From: Pedobacter chitinilyticus
Lineage (GTDB): Bacteria; Bacteroidota; Bacteroidia; Sphingobacteriales; Sphingobacteriaceae
Direction of reading: 5' to 3'
NCBI RefSeq assembly: GCF_003313385.1
Contig: NZ_QMHN01000001.1
Location: 805,325 to 869,324, forward strand
Length of the DNA: 64,000 nt
This document shows, piece by piece, positions 43,869 through 53,370 of this stretch. Positions within the stretch are counted from its first letter, which is position 1; the number at the start of each line of letters is the position of its first letter. The position numbers and the translations under genes are program-made. The notes beneath the pieces are model-generated. The model made no database searches and was not told the origin of the DNA. It saw only the letters and a list, made by a program, of their open reading frames with translations.

Positions 43869-45845
43869 ATGCGAAAGATCTTAATTCTTGCCCTAACATT
43901 ACTTCCTTTTTACGCTATATGCCAAGAGTTTGGCTTCGGTGAAATTACTAGCCAAGAAAAAGACTTTAATAGAACTCAAATCGATAGTACTGCCAATGCC
44001 GTTTATCTCAACGAATACGGTACTACTCGTTTCTCTTATGATTCAGAAACGGGACGGGTGAAATTAGTTTTCGATTATCATGTACGCATTAAAATATTTA
44101 ACAAGGAAGGATTTGAAGCTGCTAATGTGATTGTCCCCTTACACAGAACAGGAACAAATGATGATCAAAAGGAATTTTTATCTGATTTGAAAGCATCGAC
44201 ATTTAATTTTCTAAATGGAAGACTTGTTGAAACACAGATGTCTTCTAAAGCGGTTTTTACTGAAGAGAGATCAAAATATACACATCTTAGTAAATTTACG
44301 CTACCTAATGTTGCCGAAAATTCCATTATTGAGTATAAATATACAATCGAAACCCCTTATATTTTCAATTTTAGAACTTGGCAATTTCAATCAGAATACC
44401 CTAAATTAAATAGCACTTATGTAGCATTTATTCCTGCTAACTATAAATACAATATTTCGCTTAGAGGCTACTATCCGCTAACTGAAAATAAGGCTGAATT
44501 GAGTACTGCATGTTTACGTATTTCAGGAAAAGAAATGGATTGTTCCAAGATAACCTATAGCATGAAAAATATTCCTGCCTTTGTGGAAGAAGATTATATG
44601 ACTTCGCCAAGCAATTATAAATCAGCTGTTTATTTTGAGCTCTCAGAGGTATATTATCTTACCGGGTCAGTTCAGAAGTATACGAAAACATGGAAAGATG
44701 TAGAGAATGAATTGATAGATAGTAAAGAATTTGGAAGCCAAATGAAACGTAAGGATGTGTTTAAAACTATTGTTCCTGGTATTACAACAGGCTTAACTTC
44801 TGATCTACAAAAAGCTAAAGCTATTTTTGAGTACATTAAGAAGCAAGTGAGATGGAATGATTATTATGGGAAATATTGTGAGACGAGTGTGAAAGAAGTA
44901 GTAGATAAAAGATCAGGGAACGTAGCCGACATCAATTTCACATTAATATCTGCCTTATCTGCAGCCAATTTAGACGTTGAGGCAGTTATTCTTTCCACTA
45001 GAGATAATGGTGTGGTTAATAAATTATATCCTATCCTCAGCGATTTTAATTATGTAATTGCTAAGGTTAACATTGACGGGAACAGTTATTTATTGGATGC
45101 TACTGAACCCCTCGCTCCTTTTGGTTTGTTACCGTTAAGATGTATTAACGATCAGGGTCGCGTAATTAATTTGAAGAAACCTTCTTACTGGATTGATCTA
45201 AAAGCATCTAAACGTAGTTCAACTTCACACAGCTTAATTGGTAAAATGAACGAAGATGGGAAAATCAATGCGACCGTGACTTCACATTCGCTTGGTTTTA
45301 ATGCCATGAATTTGAGGAAAGATATGAAACGTTATTCTTCTTTAGATGAATATGTAGAAAAACTGGATGAACGTTTGACCAATATCAAGATCAAAAACTA
45401 CAAAATAGCCAATGTAGATAGTGTTGAAAATGCTTTAGTGCAAGAATATGAAGTAGAGCTTAATGTAGGCAACACAGAAAATACTGCTAATTATTTCAAT
45501 CCTTTTTTTATTAATCCGATTAGGAGTAATCCTTTTAAACTTAACCAAAGAAACTATCCAGTAGATTTAGGCGCTGCTAGTGAAGAAAGAATTGCCATTA
45601 GTATTTCTCTACCTGAGAAGTTTCAAATAAAAGAACAGCCTAAAGATATATCGTTAGCACTACCTAATCAAGGAGGACGATATATTTTGCAAACAAGTTT
45701 AACAGACCACAACTTAACGTTAAGTCAACAATTGTTATTTAGCAAAGCGATATACTCTCCAGAAGAATACCACTACCTTAAAGAATTTTATAATAGAATC
45801 ATTCAGACGCAAAAATCAGATATCCTTTTAACAAAGAGTAATTAA
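43869..45845 (+). CDS. DUF3857 protein with degenerate transglutaminase-like domain
   Basis: A 658-residue exported protein (signal ends YAICQ). DUF3857 (about 55-240) is followed by a transglutaminase-like fold (about 285-400) and a beta-rich C-terminal domain. At the site of the catalytic Cys it reads RSGNVADINF, that is Val, although NYVIAK and LLDAT mark the later parts of the fold; it is probably non-catalytic. The stop overlaps the start of the next, related gene (TAATG). The pair is therefore made together and may form a complex in the periplasm. Confidence 0.87.
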   Translation: MRKILILALTLLPFYAICQEFGFGEITSQEKDFNRTQIDSTANAVYLNEYGTTRFSYDSETGRVKLVFDYHVRIKIFNKEGFEAANVIVPLHRTGTNDDQKEFLSDLKASTFNFLNGRLVETQMSSKAVFTEERSKYTHLSKFTLPNVAENSIIEYKYTIETPYIFNFRTWQFQSEYPKLNSTYVAFIPANYKYNISLRGYYPLTENKAELSTACLRISGKEMDCSKITYSMKNIPAFVEEDYMTSPSNYKSAVYFELSEVYYLTGSVQKYTKTWKDVENELIDSKEFGSQMKRKDVFKTIVPGITTGLTSDLQKAKAIFEYIKKQVRWNDYYGKYCETSVKEVVDKRSGNVADINFTLISALSAANLDVEAVILSTRDNGVVNKLYPILSDFNYVIAKVNIDGNSYLLDATEPLAPFGLLPLRCINDQGRVINLKKPSYWIDLKASKRSSTSHSLIGKMNEDGKINATVTSHSLGFNAMNLRKDMKRYSSLDEYVEKLDERLTNIKIKNYKIANVDSVENALVQEYEVELNVGNTENTANYFNPFFINPIRSNPFKLNQRNYPVDLGAASEERIAISISLPEKFQIKEQPKDISLALPNQGGRYILQTSLTDHNLTLSQQLLFSKAIYSPEEYHYLKEFYNRIIQTQKSDILLTKSN

Positions 45846-47743
45846 TGAAAAAAATTAGTTTGATTGTAGCCTTTGTAGCAATTTCTTCGATTGCAAATGC
45901 CCAATTATATGCCGTAGATTCTATTCCAGCTCCTTTGAAAAATAAGGCTAATGCTGTGGTGAGAGAAAGTAAAACGGTGGTTGATATGCGCTCAGTGACA
46001 AATGTCGAGTTAAATACCACTAATGCAGTAACTGTATTTAATAAAAGTGGGGAAAGGTATGCTCAATTGGCGTTATTTTATGATAAAAATACTTCCATAA
46101 AATCTGTTAAGGGAGAGATTTATGATGAATTTGGAAAACAGATTACTAAATTTTCTTTAAGTAATTTTAAGGACGAAAGTGCCGTGAGTGGCTTTTCATT
46201 GTTTGAGGACAGCCGAGTGAAATACTACATTCCACAAATAAGTAGCTATCCTTACACCATTGTATATACTTATGAGATTAGGAATAAACAAAATTTGGTG
46301 ATCCCTCAATGGAGCCCTGTTCCAGGCTTTGACATTGCTGTCGAAAAAAGTAGTTTCCAGTTTTTGCAGTCACCTATAGATGAAATACGCATTCATGCGA
46401 TAAACTATCAAGGTGCTTCAGAAGAATTGAATTACGAAAAACAAAAGAGCTTGTACTGGTCTGTTCAAGGGATTAAGGCAATAAAGAAAGAAGCTTACGC
46501 GCCAAATCCAGAAACTTATTTCCCTTCCATAAAAATTGCTCCTGTAAACTTTAACTACTATAATTTAAAAGGTGCTTATACTGATTGGCAGGGCTTAGGT
46601 AAAATCACTTATGACCACTTATTAAAAGATAGGCAAGCGTTATCCCCAGAAACCATCGCCTCTATTAAAGATTTGGTTAAAGATGAGACTTCAGATAGGG
46701 CAAAAGCAAAGAAAATTTACGAGCATTTTCAAAAAAAGACACGTTACATTAGTGTGCAGATAGGGATAGGTGGATTACAACCTATTAAAGCTAGTGACGT
46801 GGATAGACTTGGTTATGGCGATTGTAAGGCTTTGGTGAATTACATGCAGAGTTTGCTAAATGTGGCTGGTATCGAGTCTTATTATTGCGTGGTAGAAGCA
46901 GGTGAGGAAAAGACGGACTTAATCCCCTCTTTTGCCAGTATGGAGCAAGGAAATCATATCATATTATGTTTGCCATTAAAAGGCGATACTACGTGGTTAG
47001 AATGTACTAGTCAAGATGCACCATTTGGATATTTGGGGTCTTTTACTGATGATCGATGGGTATTGGCGTGTACAAAGGATGGTGGTAAACTAATGAAGAC
47101 CCCGAAATTTGAGGCGATCACTAGCCGACAAATCCGTATTGCTAAACTTTCCCTATCAAAAAATGGAACTGTAGAAGGTGTAGTGAATACTACTTTTGAT
47201 GGTTCTCAATTTGATAATCATGCCTATCTATTGACTAAATCAGCTATAGAAAGAGAAAGAGCATTGAAATATATATACGACATCAACAATATCGAATTTA
47301 AAGAAATATCACTTTCGGCTAACAAAGATATGCCTCTCTTTACTGAAAAATTAGGAATAGATATCGATAAATATGGCCATGCCAACAACGATAAATTACA
47401 AATCAGGCCTAATCTTTTTAATGTTAAACGTGATGTTCCCGCATCGAGAAATAGAACACTTCCATTAGAGCTTAAACGCGGTTATACTGACATTGATAGT
47501 ATCTCTTTTACACTAGGTGAAGGAATTGTTCCTATTGTAATACCTAAGACGATGAAAACAGAGACCAAATTTGGTACTTATGAAGCAGAAATTAAAATGT
47601 TAGGTGGTCAATTGGTTTATAGTAGAAAACTCGTGATGAGAGATGGTATTTTTGGTGCCAATGATTATGAAGCCTTCGAAAGCTTTGTGAACGAAATAGC
47701 CAATTATGATAGCCTTAAACTTACGCTTGCGTTGAAAAAATAA
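45845..47743 (+). CDS. DUF3857 protein with intact transglutaminase-like domain
   Basis: A 632-residue exported protein (signal ends IANAQ). The same layout as its upstream partner, but here the site residues are kept: Cys in LGYGDCKALVNY, His in EQGNHIILCL and an acidic position in WLECTSQDAPFG. Whether it acts as a cysteine peptidase or transamidase is unknown. A 1-base overlap (TAATG) couples it to the preceding gene. A symmetrical terminator follows at 47752. Confidence 0.88.
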   Translation: MKKISLIVAFVAISSIANAQLYAVDSIPAPLKNKANAVVRESKTVVDMRSVTNVELNTTNAVTVFNKSGERYAQLALFYDKNTSIKSVKGEIYDEFGKQITKFSLSNFKDESAVSGFSLFEDSRVKYYIPQISSYPYTIVYTYEIRNKQNLVIPQWSPVPGFDIAVEKSSFQFLQSPIDEIRIHAINYQGASEELNYEKQKSLYWSVQGIKAIKKEAYAPNPETYFPSIKIAPVNFNYYNLKGAYTDWQGLGKITYDHLLKDRQALSPETIASIKDLVKDETSDRAKAKKIYEHFQKKTRYISVQIGIGGLQPIKASDVDRLGYGDCKALVNYMQSLLNVAGIESYYCVVEAGEEKTDLIPSFASMEQGNHIILCLPLKGDTTWLECTSQDAPFGYLGSFTDDRWVLACTKDGGKLMKTPKFEAITSRQIRIAKLSLSKNGTVEGVVNTTFDGSQFDNHAYLLTKSAIERERALKYIYDINNIEFKEISLSANKDMPLFTEKLGIDIDKYGHANNDKLQIRPNLFNVKRDVPASRNRTLPLELKRGYTDIDSISFTLGEGIVPIVIPKTMKTETKFGTYEAEIKMLGGQLVYSRKLVMRDGIFGANDYEAFESFVNEIANYDSLKLTLALKK

Positions 47744-47751
47744 ACTCATAA

Positions 47752-47786
47752 AAAAAGGACTCAAAATTTGAATTTGAGTCCTTTTT
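47752..47786. terminator. bidirectional intrinsic terminator
   Basis: AAAAAGGACTCAAA (47752-47765) pairs with TTTGAGTCCTTTTT (47773-47786), with T runs on both strands. It separates the convergent DUF3857 and thioredoxin-fold genes. Confidence 0.9.
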
Positions 47787-47812
47787 ATTTAATCCTTTAT
47801 CCTTACTCTAAA

Positions 47813-48427
47813 TTATCTGCTCGCTTCTTTTTTCCATTTAATGGTACAGCCAATTGCTTTGGTTGATGCTACACTAGGCTTCTCCCCTTTTAATAATTGA
47901 TTTACTGCATTTTGTACGTAATTATCTCGCTGAGGATTGGCCTCTTGTTGATCGTTGTCAATCGCACCAATATAGGCCACTTCGTTTCCCTTGGTGGTTT
48001 TCTGTAATACAAAAACATGTGGCGTGCGTTGAGCACCATATTTTTTAGTGAACACATGATTTGGATCCTCTAAATAGGCAAAACTAAAACCCTTTTCTTT
48101 GGCTCTTTCCTGCATTTTTGCATAGGTGTCGCCAGGAGAAGTTACTGGATCGTTAGTATTAATCGCCACTACTGGATAACCTTTTGTTGCATACATTTTA
48201 TGGAGTGCTTCAACACGAGCTTCGTATGCTTTGGATACAGGACAAGTATTGCATGTGAATACCACGATATAACCTTTTGCATTTTTGTAATTGGCTAGTG
48301 ATACGTTTTTGCCATCCACATTTTTTAAATTAAAGTCTGAAGCCAAATCACCTACTTGATAGCCCGTTTGACCGTTTACAGCACTGATCAAAAACATTGA
48401 TAAACATGCTAAAATTAACTTTTTCAT
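47813..48427 (-). CDS. exported thioredoxin-fold protein (AhpC/redoxin type)
   Basis: 204 residues with a signal peptide (ending SAVNGQ). The redoxin fold starts GDLASDFNLKNVDGKNVSL, with the redox motif FTCNTCPVS (Cys-Asn-Thr-Cys), INTNDP and HVFVLQK. Similar proteins reduce disulfides or peroxides in the periplasm. It ends the co-oriented run from mutS to here, 25 bases after the TlpA-like gene, so those two are likely co-transcribed. Confidence 0.85.
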   Translation of the reverse strand: MKKLILACLSMFLISAVNGQTGYQVGDLASDFNLKNVDGKNVSLANYKNAKGYIVVFTCNTCPVSKAYEARVEALHKMYATKGYPVVAINTNDPVTSPGDTYAKMQERAKEKGFSFAYLEDPNHVFTKKYGAQRTPHVFVLQKTTKGNEVAYIGAIDNDQQEANPQRDNYVQNAVNQLLKGEKPSVASTKAIGCTIKWKKEASR

Positions 48428-48452
48428 TTCGATATGGGTTTTATATAATGAT

Positions 48453-48935
48453 TTAAGGTTTAATTGCAGTTGAAATTGTTTTCGTCAATTGCTCATAGGT
48501 AAATGCTTGTTCGTAAAAAGATCTAACTTTTTTGTCTGTACTTAAAATCAACGTAGCGGGTAACGCACCTGACCAGTTCTTATCCACCTGATCAATGAAC
48601 TTTTGTTGGTCTGTTTCATTAAGCACATACACTTCTGATTTGATCTTGTGCTTAGCTACAAAAGGTATGACATCCGTTTTTAGTTTCGATTTAAAGTCCA
48701 AGCTCATCAGTATTACTTTAAAAGGCTTGCCTACGTTTTCGGCGTTTACTTTTTCAAAATAAGGCAGCTCTTCCACGCAAGGCCCACACCAAGTTGCCCA
48801 AAAATTAACCACATAGGTAGTGTCTTTTCCGTTGGCTACTCTTTTTTCTAATTCATTTAAAGTTAGTAATTTAACTTGTGCGTTGGCGTAGTTTACTGCC
48901 AAAATCAATAGAATTGTTACGATGAACTTTTGCAT
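48453..48935 (-). CDS. TlpA/ResA-like periplasmic thioredoxin
   Basis: 160 residues: signal peptide (ending NYANAQ), then a thioredoxin fold with WATWCGPCVEELPYF at the N-terminus of helix 1 and a cis-Pro region ALPATLIL. It probably keeps periplasmic thiols reduced. It is separated from the upstream CDHC gene by the palindrome at 48957-49025 and leads into the next redoxin gene. Confidence 0.9.
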   Translation of the reverse strand: MQKFIVTILLILAVNYANAQVKLLTLNELEKRVANGKDTTYVVNFWATWCGPCVEELPYFEKVNAENVGKPFKVILMSLDFKSKLKTDVIPFVAKHKIKSEVYVLNETDQQKFIDQVDKNWSGALPATLILSTDKKVRSFYEQAFTYEQLTKTISTAIKP

Positions 48936-48956
48936 GATGATGTTATTTAGGATAAC

Positions 48957-49025
48957 AGATTTACGAAGTTTTAAAAACTTCGTAAATCTAAAGCGAAGTT
49001 CACTGTTTAGAAACTTCGTAAATCA
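48957..49025. repeat. triple-arm palindrome AGATTTACGAAGTTTT
   Basis: Perfect 16-base arms (48957-48972, 48974-48989) with a one-base centre, then a third arm AAACTTCGTAAATC at 49011-49024. The third arm could pair with the first in an alternative structure. Same family as 37424 and 38502. It lies between two thioredoxin-fold genes. Confidence 0.8.
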
Positions 49026-49030
49026 TAATT

Positions 49031-49597
49031 TTAATTAACCTTACCCGCTAACAATTTGTTTACTTCTTCTTCCACATATTTTTTGGTCGGCGTTTTCTTT
49101 TCGTCAGGCTGATCGTCGATATAACCAATATAAGCCACAGAAAATCCTTCTTTTTGCTTTTTTAGCACCACCGCCCTTGGCGTTTGCCTAATATTGAACA
49201 ACCAAGTGTATTTAAATTTCTCATCAGCCAAATATGGAAAAGTAAAGCCCTTGCTTTCGGCTAGCTTTTTCATTGCGGGCATGGCATCGTATGGGTAATC
49301 CTTTTCATTATCGCCATAAGGCCCAATACCTACTACAAGAAAGCCTTTGGGCTGATATTTATTGTTTAGGGCGATTATACGTTTTTCGTACGCCAAACAA
49401 TGATCGCAACTTGGGGTCATGAATATGAGAATGAAACCTTTAGCCTTTTGCTTAGACAAATCATAAACTTGTCCTTTGGCGCTTTTTAAAGCGATGTTAT
49501 GAAGCGTGTCGCCAAGTTTAAGTACTCGTTGTTGAGCGTTGGTGCTTATACCAAGCACTAAGCAGCATAAAATAGATAAGATTAACTTTTTCATCAA
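49031..49597 (-). CDS. exported thioredoxin-fold protein with CDHC motif
   Basis: 188 residues. Signal peptide ending STNAQ; redoxin fold beginning LGDTLHNIALKSAKGQVYDL; redox motif TPSCDHCLAYEKR; cis-Pro region RQTPRAVVL. It resembles the redoxin at 47813 in domain order, so it is probably a paralogue. Its start overlaps the NlpC/P60 stop by 4 bases (ATGA), placing it in the same operon. Confidence 0.87.
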   Translation of the reverse strand: MMKKLILSILCCLVLGISTNAQQRVLKLGDTLHNIALKSAKGQVYDLSKQKAKGFILIFMTPSCDHCLAYEKRIIALNNKYQPKGFLVVGIGPYGDNEKDYPYDAMPAMKKLAESKGFTFPYLADEKFKYTWLFNIRQTPRAVVLKKQKEGFSVAYIGYIDDQPDEKKTPTKKYVEEEVNKLLAGKVN

Positions 49598-50091
49598 TTC
49601 AAAGTTCCTGTTTTAACAATAGCTTTTTGATAAACTGGCAAGGTCAAATCGTCTATAATTACTCCTCTGGTAGTGGAGGCGTGTACAAAAAAATCACCAT
49701 TTAAATATACGCCAACGTGGTCTACTTCTCTTCCTCCAAAGGAGAAGAAAATCAAATCTCCTTCCTTTAAGCTATTGTAATTTTTACTTTTAACGGCGTC
49801 CGCTTGATCTTTTGATCTTCGTGGCAATGTTTTTCCGTAGATGTCTTTTTGCAATAAAAAAGCAAATCCCGAGCAATCAATCCCACTCTTATCCAGTCCA
49901 CCAAGTTTATATCTTACGCCTGTCCAGTTGTTAATGAAACGATATAAGGGTTTGCTTCTCAATTTCGCCATCGCATCTGCTGCACGGGCGGCTTTGGTAT
50001 CTGTGGTGTGTTTTCTACTTCCGCAGGAAGCTAAAATGCCAATGAGCGCTATACATAAACATAAAACATAACTTTTTTTGATGGTAATCAT
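49594..50091 (-). CDS. NlpC/P60 family lipoprotein (cell-wall peptidase)
   Basis: 165 residues. A lipoprotein signal ends at the lipobox ILASC. The NlpC/P60 triad: Cys in SGIDCSGFAFLLQKD, His in VDHVGVYLNG and a polar third residue in FFVHAST. It cleaves peptidoglycan stem peptides, probably from the outer or inner membrane face. Overlaps its neighbours by 4 bases on both sides (49594-49597, 50088-50091), so it is translationally coupled with the alpha-CTD-like protein and the CDHC thioredoxin. Confidence 0.92.
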   Translation of the reverse strand: MITIKKSYVLCLCIALIGILASCGSRKHTTDTKAARAADAMAKLRSKPLYRFINNWTGVRYKLGGLDKSGIDCSGFAFLLQKDIYGKTLPRRSKDQADAVKSKNYNSLKEGDLIFFSFGGREVDHVGVYLNGDFFVHASTTRGVIIDDLTLPVYQKAIVKTGTLN

Positions 50092-50387
50092 ATCATTGGT
50101 TTAAAAGTTAATCCGCTGTCGGCCAAAGCTTCTCTAAGTGTGGGAATACTCGCCTTTCCCATACCGTGTAGATTTAAAATTTCCTTTTCAGTATAAGTAG
50201 ATAGCGTGCTTAGATTTTTAATATCTGCATTTTCTAAAGCACGTCGAGCAGGAGCCGATAGTTTAGATAGAAATCCTTCTAAGGGCTTTTTCTCCCCTTC
50301 GCATTTTGGACAGGTGGGACAATCGGTACTTTTGTAGTACTGATGCCCATTTTCACATGTTCTCAATGTCTTCTGGAGTTTAGCCAT
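50088..50387 (-). CDS. RNA polymerase alpha-CTD-like mini protein with Cys motif
   Basis: 99 residues. The N-terminal part has four Cys (Cys11, then CPTCPKC at 23-29), which may bind zinc. The C-terminal part, LSAPARRALENADIKNLSTL through ILNLHGMGKASIPTLREAL, is the two-HhH fold of the RNA polymerase alpha C-terminal domain. Such stand-alone proteins occur in Bacteroidetes; DNA or RNAP binding is likely but unproven. It lies 52 bases after mutS and overlaps the NlpC/P60 gene by 4 bases. Confidence 0.85.
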   Translation of the reverse strand: MAKLQKTLRTCENGHQYYKSTDCPTCPKCEGEKKPLEGFLSKLSAPARRALENADIKNLSTLSTYTEKEILNLHGMGKASIPTLREALADSGLTFKPMI

Positions 50388-50439
50388 CTTATAAAAACCT
50401 ATATCCTGTAACTCATAACTCGCAAACCATAACTTTATA

Positions 50440-53049
50440 CTAATTCTTAATCAGCCTTTGTATCTCATCCAATTTTAGCAAAGCCTCTACAGGAGTTAAC
50501 GTATTTACGTCCAAATTATTCAGCGAATCGCGAATTTTCACTAAAACAGGGTCATCAATCGCAAACATTTGCAGTTGATAAGCCTGGTTTTGTACCTTTT
50601 TGATACTATCTTTAATACTTTGTCCCTCAGTTCTATCTATTTCTAAACGCTTCAATATTTCGTTTGCACGACCAATCAGTTTGGCAGGCATACCCGCCAT
50701 TTTAGCTACCTGAATACCAAAACTATGTTCGCTGCCTCCTGGAACCAACTTTCTCAAAAAAATCACTTTGTTTTGCAATTCTTTGATGGTTACGTTATAG
50801 TTTTTGATACGACCCATGGTATTTTCCAAGTCATTTAGCTCATGGTAATGCGTAGCAAATAAGGTTTTAGGGCGTGCCGTTGGGTGTTCGTGCAGATACT
50901 CTGCAATGGCCCAAGCAATGGAAATACCATCATAGGTACTCGTTCCGCGTCCAATTTCGTCCAATAAAATCAAGCTCCTGTCAGAGATGTTGTTCAGGAT
51001 ACTGGCCGTCTCGTTCATCTCTACCATGAATGTACTTTCCCCACTCGAAAGGTTGTCTGAAGCACCTACCCTTGTGAAAATTTTGTCTACCATGCCAATG
51101 CTTGCCTCCTTTGCTGGAACAAAGCAACCCATTTGTGCCATGAGCACAATTAAAGCCGTTTGGCGCAAAATAGCTGACTTACCCGACATGTTTGGACCTG
51201 TAATCATTAAGATTTGTTGCGTATCGTTATCCAAAAACACATCGTTGGTAATGTACTCCTCACCTACAGGCAAACGCTTTTCAATCACTGGGTGGCGACC
51301 GCCTTTAATGTCAATTTCCTTTTTATTGTTCAGCGAAGGCTTTACATAGTAGTTTTTGGTAGCCAGTTGCGCAAAACACAATAACACATCTAACTGAGCC
51401 ACTAAATAGGCATTCAATTGGATAGGTTTAATGAAGTGCGATACCTGAAACATCAGCTCGTTGTATAAACGGACCTCAATAGCCTGTATTTTCTCTTCAG
51501 CACCTAAAATCTGTTCCTCGTATTCCTTTAATTCAGGCGTAATATATCGCTCTGCATTTACCAAAGTTTGTTTACGAATCCAGCTTTCAGGAACTTTATC
51601 TTTATGGGTATGGGTAACCTCCAAATAGTATCCAAATACGTTGTTGAAGGATATTTTTAAAGAGGGAATGCCCGTATTTTCAATTTCTCGACGTTGAATC
51701 TCTACCAAAAACTCTTTACCACCAAAGGCAATTTTACGCAATCGGTCAAGTTCATCATCTATGCCATCGGCAACTACATTTCCTTTAATCAATAACGCAG
51801 GCGGGTCAGCTTGCAATTCCTTTTCCAATTTATCCTTAATGCTGGTGCATGGATTCAATTGCGCCGCCAAGGTTTCTAACGAAGGATTTTTGCTTTGCTC
51901 TGCCAGTTTTTTGATTTCTTCAATATGCGTTAAAGCCCTTTTTAACTGTAATAGCTCACGTGGTCCAGCTTTTTGTAAACCAACTTTCGAAATCAGTCGC
52001 TCTAAATCACCAATAGGTTTAATATGCTGTAAAAGCTCATCGGCTAAAGTCTCTTTCTTCACCAAAAAATCGACTGTTTCTAAACGTTCTTGAATAGGTT
52101 TCAGCTCCTTCAGCGGCATAATGATCCACTTGTGTAGCAACCTTGCGCCCATTGGTGTACAAGTTTCATCAAGCACTTCAAAAAGTGTTACGCCATTATC
52201 GTTAGATGAGCTTACCAATTCCAAATTACGGATGGTAAAGCGGTCTAACCACATAAAACGCTCTTCCTCCACCCTCGAAATAGAGGTGATATGTTGCAAA
52301 TTGCGGTGTTCCGTTTCACCCAAGTAGTACAATACCACTCCAGCAGCAACAATTCCAGCGGTAAGTTTATCTACCCCAAAACCCTTTAACGAGTTGACTT
52401 CAAAATGCTTGGTCAGTATCTCATTTGCATAATCTTGGGTAAAAGCCCAATCATCAATATGGAAGGTGTAAAATTTGTCGCCAAACAGCTGTGGAAATTC
52501 CATGCGTTTGCTCTTTTGAAACACAATTTCCGTAGGTTTAAAGCTCTGTAAAAGCTTGTCCACGTATTCGGCACTTCCTTGAGCTACTAAAAATTCACCT
52601 GTCGAAATATCGCAAAAAGCAACCCCCATCAAGCCCTTGTCAAAGTATACAGCCGCTAGGTAGTTGTTTGATTTTTGGTTCAGTATGTTGTCACTGTAAG
52701 CCACGCCAGGCGTTACCAATTCCGTAACCCCGCGTTTTACAATGGTTTTGGTCATTTTTGGATCTTCCAACTGATCGCAAATTGCTACCCTTTGCCCTGC
52801 CCTAACCAGTTTAGAAAGGTAGTTTTCCAAAGAGTGGTGCGGAAAACCTGCAAGCTCTAAAGCACCGTTGGGACCAGTGCCCCTTTTGGTTAAAACAATG
52901 CCTAAAATTTGAGCGGTTTTAACAGCGTCTTCTCCAAATGTTTCGTAAAAATCTCCAACCCTAAACAATAATAAAGCACCTGGATACTTCGCTTTAATAG
53001 CGTTGTATTGCTGCATTAATGGGGTTTCTTTTGTATTTGCTTTGGCCAA
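50440..53049 (-). CDS. mutS: DNA mismatch repair protein MutS
   Basis: 869 residues with all MutS domains. The mismatch-reading Phe-x-Glu is in [12 protein letters not shown]; connector, lever and clamp follow; the ATPase has Walker [21 protein letters not shown] and FATHYHEL; the C-terminal HhH ends the protein. It starts with a TTG at 53049 ([12 protein letters not shown]) or an ATG at 53016. The TTG is covered by a TAATTTTG promoter-like element (53047-53054), so the choice is open. It heads the mutS-to-thioredoxin gene run. Confidence 0.96.
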   Translation of the reverse strand: MAKANTKETPLMQQYNAIKAKYPGALLLFRVGDFYETFGEDAVKTAQILGIVLTKRGTGPNGALELAGFPHHSLENYLSKLVRAGQRVAICDQLEDPKMTKTIVKRGVTELVTPGVAYSDNILNQKSNNYLAAVYFDKGLMGVAFCDISTGEFLVAQGSAEYVDKLLQSFKPTEIVFQKSKRMEFPQLFGDKFYTFHIDDWAFTQDYANEILTKHFEVNSLKGFGVDKLTAGIVAAGVVLYYLGETEHRNLQHITSISRVEEERFMWLDRFTIRNLELVSSSNDNGVTLFEVLDETCTPMGARLLHKWIIMPLKELKPIQERLETVDFLVKKETLADELLQHIKPIGDLERLISKVGLQKAGPRELLQLKRALTHIEEIKKLAEQSKNPSLETLAAQLNPCTSIKDKLEKELQADPPALLIKGNVVADGIDDELDRLRKIAFGGKEFLVEIQRREIENTGIPSLKISFNNVFGYYLEVTHTHKDKVPESWIRKQTLVNAERYITPELKEYEEQILGAEEKIQAIEVRLYNELMFQVSHFIKPIQLNAYLVAQLDVLLCFAQLATKNYYVKPSLNNKKEIDIKGGRHPVIEKRLPVGEEYITNDVFLDNDTQQILMITGPNMSGKSAILRQTALIVLMAQMGCFVPAKEASIGMVDKIFTRVGASDNLSSGESTFMVEMNETASILNNISDRSLILLDEIGRGTSTYDGISIAWAIAEYLHEHPTARPKTLFATHYHELNDLENTMGRIKNYNVTIKELQNKVIFLRKLVPGGSEHSFGIQVAKMAGMPAKLIGRANEILKRLEIDRTEGQSIKDSIKKVQNQAYQLQMFAIDDPVLVKIRDSLNNLDVNTLTPVEALLKLDEIQRLIKN

Positions 53050-53224
53050 AATTATCCTAAATTACTAAGCCGTAAATATACCATTTGCCTACTGTAAGGG
53101 CCGGTGTTGTTGAAAAATAATAAAGATGTTGATAGACATCGCTTTACCAATTCGAAATGATGGAAAACCAGCAATAATATACAATTCTTTTTTGAAAAGC
53201 AGGCTCCTCCATACTTATTCAAAA

Positions 53225-53284
53225 GCAGTCCTGCTATCCGCTTTATTTCGTTTCACTCCATGCTCGCTCCTATCAGGTTTAGTT
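53225..53284 (+). repeat. dispersed repeat, AGTCCTGCTATCCGCTTTA type
   Basis: The 321 bases between mutS and the 2H phosphoesterase hold no gene I trust. CAGTCCTGCTATCCGCTTTA (from 53225), then TTTCG and a TCAGGTTTA end, matches the minus strand of 20401-20482. The flanking parts are AT-rich and unremarkable; an 82-codon frame through the region is accidental. Confidence 0.6.
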
Positions 53285-53370
53285 TACAACCAATACTACA
53301 TCAAGCTCGTCAACCATCACCTGCATTGCCCAAATATAATTGACAAATTGGGTGTGCAGCTTTGTGTTTT

